DNA from: Marinilactibacillus kalidii
Lineage (GTDB): Bacteria; Bacillota; Bacilli; Lactobacillales; Carnobacteriaceae_A
Length of the DNA: 64,000 nt
Assembly: GCF_017599325.1 (NCBI RefSeq)
Contig: NZ_JAGFVM010000052.1
Span: 62,001 to 126,000, forward strand
Direction: 5' to 3'
Positions 56,434 through 64,000 of this stretch are shown piece by piece (position 1 is the stretch's first letter; each line of letters starts with the position of its first letter). The position numbers and the translations under genes were made by a program. The notes under the pieces are model-generated. The model ran no database searches and was not told where the DNA came from. It saw nothing but the letters and a program-made list of their open reading frames with translations.

Positions 56434-57081
56434 ATGTCAAAATCAAAAAAAAGAGAAATAGAAGCGTATGAGTACATCAAAGAAAAAATCGAATCAAAAG
56501 AATGGCTGCCACAAAAACATTTGCGAGAGCAAGATGTAGCCATTGAGCTAAATATGAGTCGTACACCGATTCGAAATGCCTTTCTACGATTAGCGCAAGA
56601 AAAAGTGATTGTCATTGAACCCTATAAAGGCGCTAAGGTCTTACCCGTTCAAATTGATTTTAAAGCTTATCAGGATCGATTAGGTTTTATTGAACTAATA
56701 ATTACGCATTATCTTATGAAGCTTGAAAAAGAAGAAGTACAACTGGTGTTAGTGACAAGCAGTGAGCGATTGAACGATATGGAGCAATCAAGTCAAATGA
56801 CTAACCAGCTATTTGAAACACAAGAATGGCAATTTTGGCAATCGATCTTAACGCTCGAAAAAAATCAATATCAGTATGCGCTCGTTGTGAATTGCTTTAA
56901 GGAATTACTTACGCAAGAAGGAAAGCTTCAAAGTATCCTTTACAAGAGTCGTCAAACTAAATTAAAACATTACCGGATATTTTTAGAATTTCTTACTAAA
57001 AAAAATTATCCCTATGCTAGAAGAGAAATGAGAATAATGTTGAATCAGATCAGGCTCAACATTATTCAGAATCAAGAATAA
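56434..57081 (+). CDS. GntR family transcriptional regulator
   Basis: A 215-residue regulator. The N-terminal winged helix (about 5-70) shows the GntR pattern with AYEYIKEKIESKEWLPQKHL, REQDVAIELNMSRTPIRNAF and a wing ending EPYKGAKVLP. The C-terminal part is helical, like the FCD domain of the FadR branch, but lacks its usual metal-binding His cluster as far as I can see. Ligand and targets are unknown. The perfect inverted repeat just upstream suggests self-regulation. AAGGACTGAAG before ATG is a modest binding site. Confidence 0.85.
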   Translation: MSKSKKREIEAYEYIKEKIESKEWLPQKHLREQDVAIELNMSRTPIRNAFLRLAQEKVIVIEPYKGAKVLPVQIDFKAYQDRLGFIELIITHYLMKLEKEEVQLVLVTSSERLNDMEQSSQMTNQLFETQEWQFWQSILTLEKNQYQYALVVNCFKELLTQEGKLQSILYKSRQTKLKHYRIFLEFLTKKNYPYARREMRIMLNQIRLNIIQNQE

Positions 57082-57365
57082 AAAGATTCACTTTAATCAA
57101 GAAGCGTATTAATTTATCGCGGATACCAAATCAGTAGAACTGCTTATCAGTGGTTGAGACTGATTGATCGTATCGTCGTAGATTAGTGCGCTTTTTTGTG
57201 CGATGAAACGCTTTTAAAAGACGCGACTTTTTGTTGACTATTTATTATAAAAAGAGTTAAGTTCATTATCTAAGATTTGTATGATGGAATGCCTAGTTTT
57301 ATGGAAAGCAGTTCGTATTTTCTGTATAATGTAGGAATGTATGACTACCCGAGAGGATGACAATA

Positions 57366-61650
<4,285 letters not shown>

Positions 61651-61672
61651 GTTTGAAAGTGAGGTAAATCCT

Positions 61673-62836
61673 ATGAATAAAAAATGGCTATTGACCAGTA
61701 TGGCTGGTTTAGCAATGTTTTTGGCTTCTTGCGACAGACTTCCAAATTCAGATGAATCAGATGAACAAGTGTCTGAACAGACTGAAGGAGGAGAAGAAGC
61801 TGTAGATAGTACGGATACAGTGGTTGAAACGCGAATCGATGACAATTATTATCGCCCGTTGATTACTGAAGATGGATCATATGAGCCAAGTCTAAACCGT
61901 GGTATTACGAGATCTTTGAATTCTAATGTCAATATTAAAACATTCGAGAATGACTTGATGCGCCTGTCACATAAGTATTTCTCGACAGAAGACCATTACT
62001 TCCAAGAAGGTCAATTTTTACCAGCAGATCTAGCAACGAGTTGGTTGCGCCGTGCTGAACCTTTAACAGAAAAACAAATAGAGAACGGGGAAACGATTCT
62101 TGGACTAAATCCAGAAGATAATGGTAGTGAAGATCCAGAATCAAGAGCGCCAAATTATTTGAGCTCGATTCTTGAACAAGATTTCTATACAAAAACGGAT
62201 GACGGTATAAAACTATCCGGTATTAGTATTGGTTTGGCATTGAACTCAGTAGAATATTACGGAGATAATCAGCAGCAACCAATCCCAAGAGATGTTTTGA
62301 AAAGAGAAGGTCAACGAATCGGAAGCGAAGTGGTTTCTAGAATGCGCCAATTAGATGGCGTAGGTTCTGTGCCGATTATGGTAGGACTTTATGAACAATC
62401 CACTCGTGATAACTTTGCTGGGGGCGTTTATATTTCTCAAGGTATTAGTCAAGATGGTGCTGAAGCAGTGTCAGATTGGACTGACTTAAATGAAAAACGA
62501 CTTGTATTTCCAGTTGAAGGAATGCAAAGTGCCGAAGGGAACAGCTTTGCCAACTTTAAATCAGAAGTAGAAAATTTCTTCCCTAATCTAAGCGGTGTTA
62601 CAGGTATCGCTCATTATGTAGATGATGCTTTAGTTAGTTTACAAATAGATATTGTCACACAATTTTACGGTAAAGGTGAAATCGTTGCATTTACACAATA
62701 TTTAAACGAAGCAGCAAATGCCTACTTGTCAGAGAATTTACCGATAGAAATAAAGGTTGAATCCTTGAATGGCATTGAGTCCTTCCTAAAAAGAGATGCA
62801 GGAGAAACGGAATTCAATACACACGTATTTAATTAA
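61673..62836 (+). CDS. camS: CamS family sex pheromone lipoprotein
   Basis: A 387-residue lipoprotein of the CamS family. The signal peptide ends in LAMFLASC with Cys20 as the lipidated residue; in Enterococcus the equivalent signal peptide is processed to the plasmid-transfer pheromone cAM373. After an acidic linker (about 25-45) comes the CamS domain (about 60-380) with GLALNSVEYYG and VPIMVGLYEQ. Cellular role apart from the peptide is poorly known. GTGAGGTAAA before the ATG is a weak binding site, 22 bases after ligA. Confidence 0.93.
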   Translation: MNKKWLLTSMAGLAMFLASCDRLPNSDESDEQVSEQTEGGEEAVDSTDTVVETRIDDNYYRPLITEDGSYEPSLNRGITRSLNSNVNIKTFENDLMRLSHKYFSTEDHYFQEGQFLPADLATSWLRRAEPLTEKQIENGETILGLNPEDNGSEDPESRAPNYLSSILEQDFYTKTDDGIKLSGISIGLALNSVEYYGDNQQQPIPRDVLKREGQRIGSEVVSRMRQLDGVGSVPIMVGLYEQSTRDNFAGGVYISQGISQDGAEAVSDWTDLNEKRLVFPVEGMQSAEGNSFANFKSEVENFFPNLSGVTGIAHYVDDALVSLQIDIVTQFYGKGEIVAFTQYLNEAANAYLSENLPIEIKVESLNGIESFLKRDAGETEFNTHVFN

Positions 62837-62876
62837 AGCTCAAAATAATCAGATTAACTTGGAGGGAATCAATCAC

Positions 62877-63182
62877 ATGGCTATAAATGAAGAGACAGTA
62901 AAGCATGTTGCTAAACTAGCAAAACTTGAATTTAAGGAAGAAGAGATTCACGACTTTACAGAAGGAATGGATAAAATCATTCAGTTAGTAGAGCAATTAG
63001 AAGATCTGGATACGACAGGTGTTGAAGGTACTTACCATGGTATTACACATCACAGTGTCTTGCGTGAGGATAAAGCTAAGCTTGAAGTAACAAGGGAAGA
63101 ACTTTTCAAGAATGTCAAAACACAACAAGATGGATACATCAAAGTACCAGCAATCATGGATAACGGGGAGAGTGGAGCATAA
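62877..63182 (+). CDS. gatC: Asp/Glu-tRNA amidotransferase subunit GatC
   Basis: GatC is the small linking subunit of GatCAB, which amidates Glu-tRNA(Gln) and Asp-tRNA(Asn). From ATG 62877 it is 101 residues, the family length, with AINEETVKHVAKLAKLEF at its start and the LEDLDTTGVEGT stretch. The longer frame from 62796 overlaps camS; GGAGGG ten bases before ATG 62877 decides. Its stop overlaps the gatA start as TAATG. Confidence 0.96.
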   Translation: MAINEETVKHVAKLAKLEFKEEEIHDFTEGMDKIIQLVEQLEDLDTTGVEGTYHGITHHSVLREDKAKLEVTREELFKNVKTQQDGYIKVPAIMDNGESGA

Positions 63183-64000
63183 TGGCTATTTTAGATCATA
63201 CATTAGAAGCATTACATGAGCAACTTGTTAACGGTGAGTTAACCTCCCTTCAAATCATGGAAGCTGTATACGATAGAATTGAAGAAACAGAAGAGCAAGT
63301 TGGGGCCTTTCTAGCATTGAGTAAGACTGAAGCATTAGCTAAAGCAAGAGAAATAGATGAAGCAGGCATCGATCCTCATAATATCTTGAGCGGATTACCA
63401 ATTGGCATCAAAGACAACATTGTAACAAAAGGTATCACTACTACAGCAGCTTCTAAGATGTTAGAAGATTTTGTACCTGTGTATGATGCAACAGTTGTTG
63501 AAAAACTAAATGAAATCGGCATGATTTCGGTCGGTAAGTTAAACATGGATGAGTTTGCTATGGGTGGTTCTACTGAAAATTCAGCGTTCAAAGTTACGCG
63601 CAATCCTTGGAATTTATCTAAAGTTCCTGGAGGTTCTTCAGGTGGATCAGCAGCAGCAGTAGCAGCTGGTCAGGTTCCAGTTTCTCTTGGATCAGACACG
63701 GGTGGTTCAATCAGAGAACCAGCTGCATTCACCGGTATTGTAGGAATGAAACCGACTTACGGACGTGTTTCTCGTTTTGGTCTTATTGCGTTTGGATCTA
63801 GTTTAGATCAAATCGGCCCTTTTTCTAGAACTGTAAAAGACAATGCACTTGTATTAAATGCCATTAGTGGCTATGATCAACGCGATTCTACTTCTTACGA
63901 CGGAGAAACACCTGATTTCACTAAAGGAATCGAAAAAGGAGTTAAGGGTATGCGAATTGGTGTGCCTAAAGAATACTTCCACGAAGATGCGAAAGAAAAA
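63182..64000 (+). CDS. gatA: Asp/Glu-tRNA amidotransferase subunit GatA (5' part, runs off the window)
   Basis: The frame opens at ATG 63182, overlapping the gatC stop by one base, and stays open to the end of the window (273 codons). The amidase signature is clear: catalytic Lys77 in LPIGIKDN, cis-Ser152 in VPGGSSGGS, and Ser176 in GSDTGGSIR, followed by MKPTYGRVSR. Full GatA proteins have about 485 residues, so roughly 210 residues lie beyond the window; gatB probably follows. Confidence 0.95.
   Translation, partial: MAILDHTLEALHEQLVNGELTSLQIMEAVYDRIEETEEQVGAFLALSKTEALAKAREIDEAGIDPHNILSGLPIGIKDNIVTKGITTTAASKMLEDFVPVYDATVVEKLNEIGMISVGKLNMDEFAMGGSTENSAFKVTRNPWNLSKVPGGSSGGSAAAVAAGQVPVSLGSDTGGSIREPAAFTGIVGMKPTYGRVSRFGLIAFGSSLDQIGPFSRTVKDNALVLNAISGYDQRDSTSYDGETPDFTKGIEKGVKGMRIGVPKEYFHEDAKEK

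Noticed and set aside
57082-57365. A T-box or other leader element before pcrA, suggested by several short repeats
   Set aside because: No T-box consensus or stable terminator/antiterminator pair could be found by eye.

Overview
The window is chromosomal DNA of a low-GC Gram-positive bacterium, most likely a lactic acid bacterium (Lactobacillales), with the Carnobacteriaceae group (Alkalibacterium/Marinilactibacillus-like) as my best guess. The evidence is AT-rich composition, strong AGGAGG ribosome binding sites, frequent GTG/TTG starts, a CamS lipoprotein, an EpuA-family small membrane protein and a DUF4828-like protein. No sporulation genes lie between murA and mbl, where bacilli carry them. 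The genus is inference. I see no rRNA or tRNA genes, CRISPR arrays, insertion sequences or phage genes. This is mostly core chromosome.

Layout. 1-1633: a membrane coiled-coil protein, a DUF4430 lipoprotein and an ECF S component, probably one vitamin-uptake group. 1678-3845 (minus): nfeD-like, floA and a small partner. 4442-12779: a complete glycogen operon glgB-glgC-glgD-glgA-glgP with a strong terminator before glgP. 12903-16512: NCS2 purine permease, a DUF4828-like protein, uppP and a free PTS EIIA. 16566-19073 (minus): a three-gene quinone/phenol-type detoxification cassette. 19232-27559: lactonase-family protein, AI-2E family permease, a TetR-controlled heterodimeric ABC exporter and amt. 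27608-33173: manA, then tdk-prfA-prmC-ywlC and upp. 33321-37163: DUF1146 protein, murA, mbl, epuA and ssb. 37350-43258: a two-component system, ltaS and a 23S rRNA methyltransferase. 43429-48528: an ABC transporter with a huge coiled-coil permease, and a Gfo/Idh/MocA oxidoreductase. 48748-56373: a cell-wall stretch (VanY-like carboxypeptidase, glucosaminidase, an unknown TIM barrel, a MecA_N-type PBP), a CorC-like protein, UPF0316 and a divergent PurK-like ATP-grasp protein. 56434-64000: GntR regulator, pcrA-ligA-camS and gatC-gatA, with gatA leaving the window.

How the genes work together. The glg genes make and degrade glycogen from glucose-1-phosphate. MurA, Mbl, UppP, LtaS, the PBP, the carboxypeptidase and the glucosaminidase all serve wall building and remodelling. 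PrfA and PrmC form a known functional pair (release factor and its methyltransferase). The TetR gene and the two ABC half-transporters are overlapping genes behind one promoter with two palindromic operators, which is the clearest regulatory circuit here.

Many gene starts were moved from the longest possible frame to the codon that follows a proper ribosome binding site; these changes are explained per gene. No wholly new multi-gene system is evident. The best leads are the hairpin between the ribosome binding site and start of glgC, the PurK-like protein that has lost the family motifs, the Ser-for-Thr change at the LtaS nucleophile, the unknown TIM barrel in the wall cluster, and the small floA partner.
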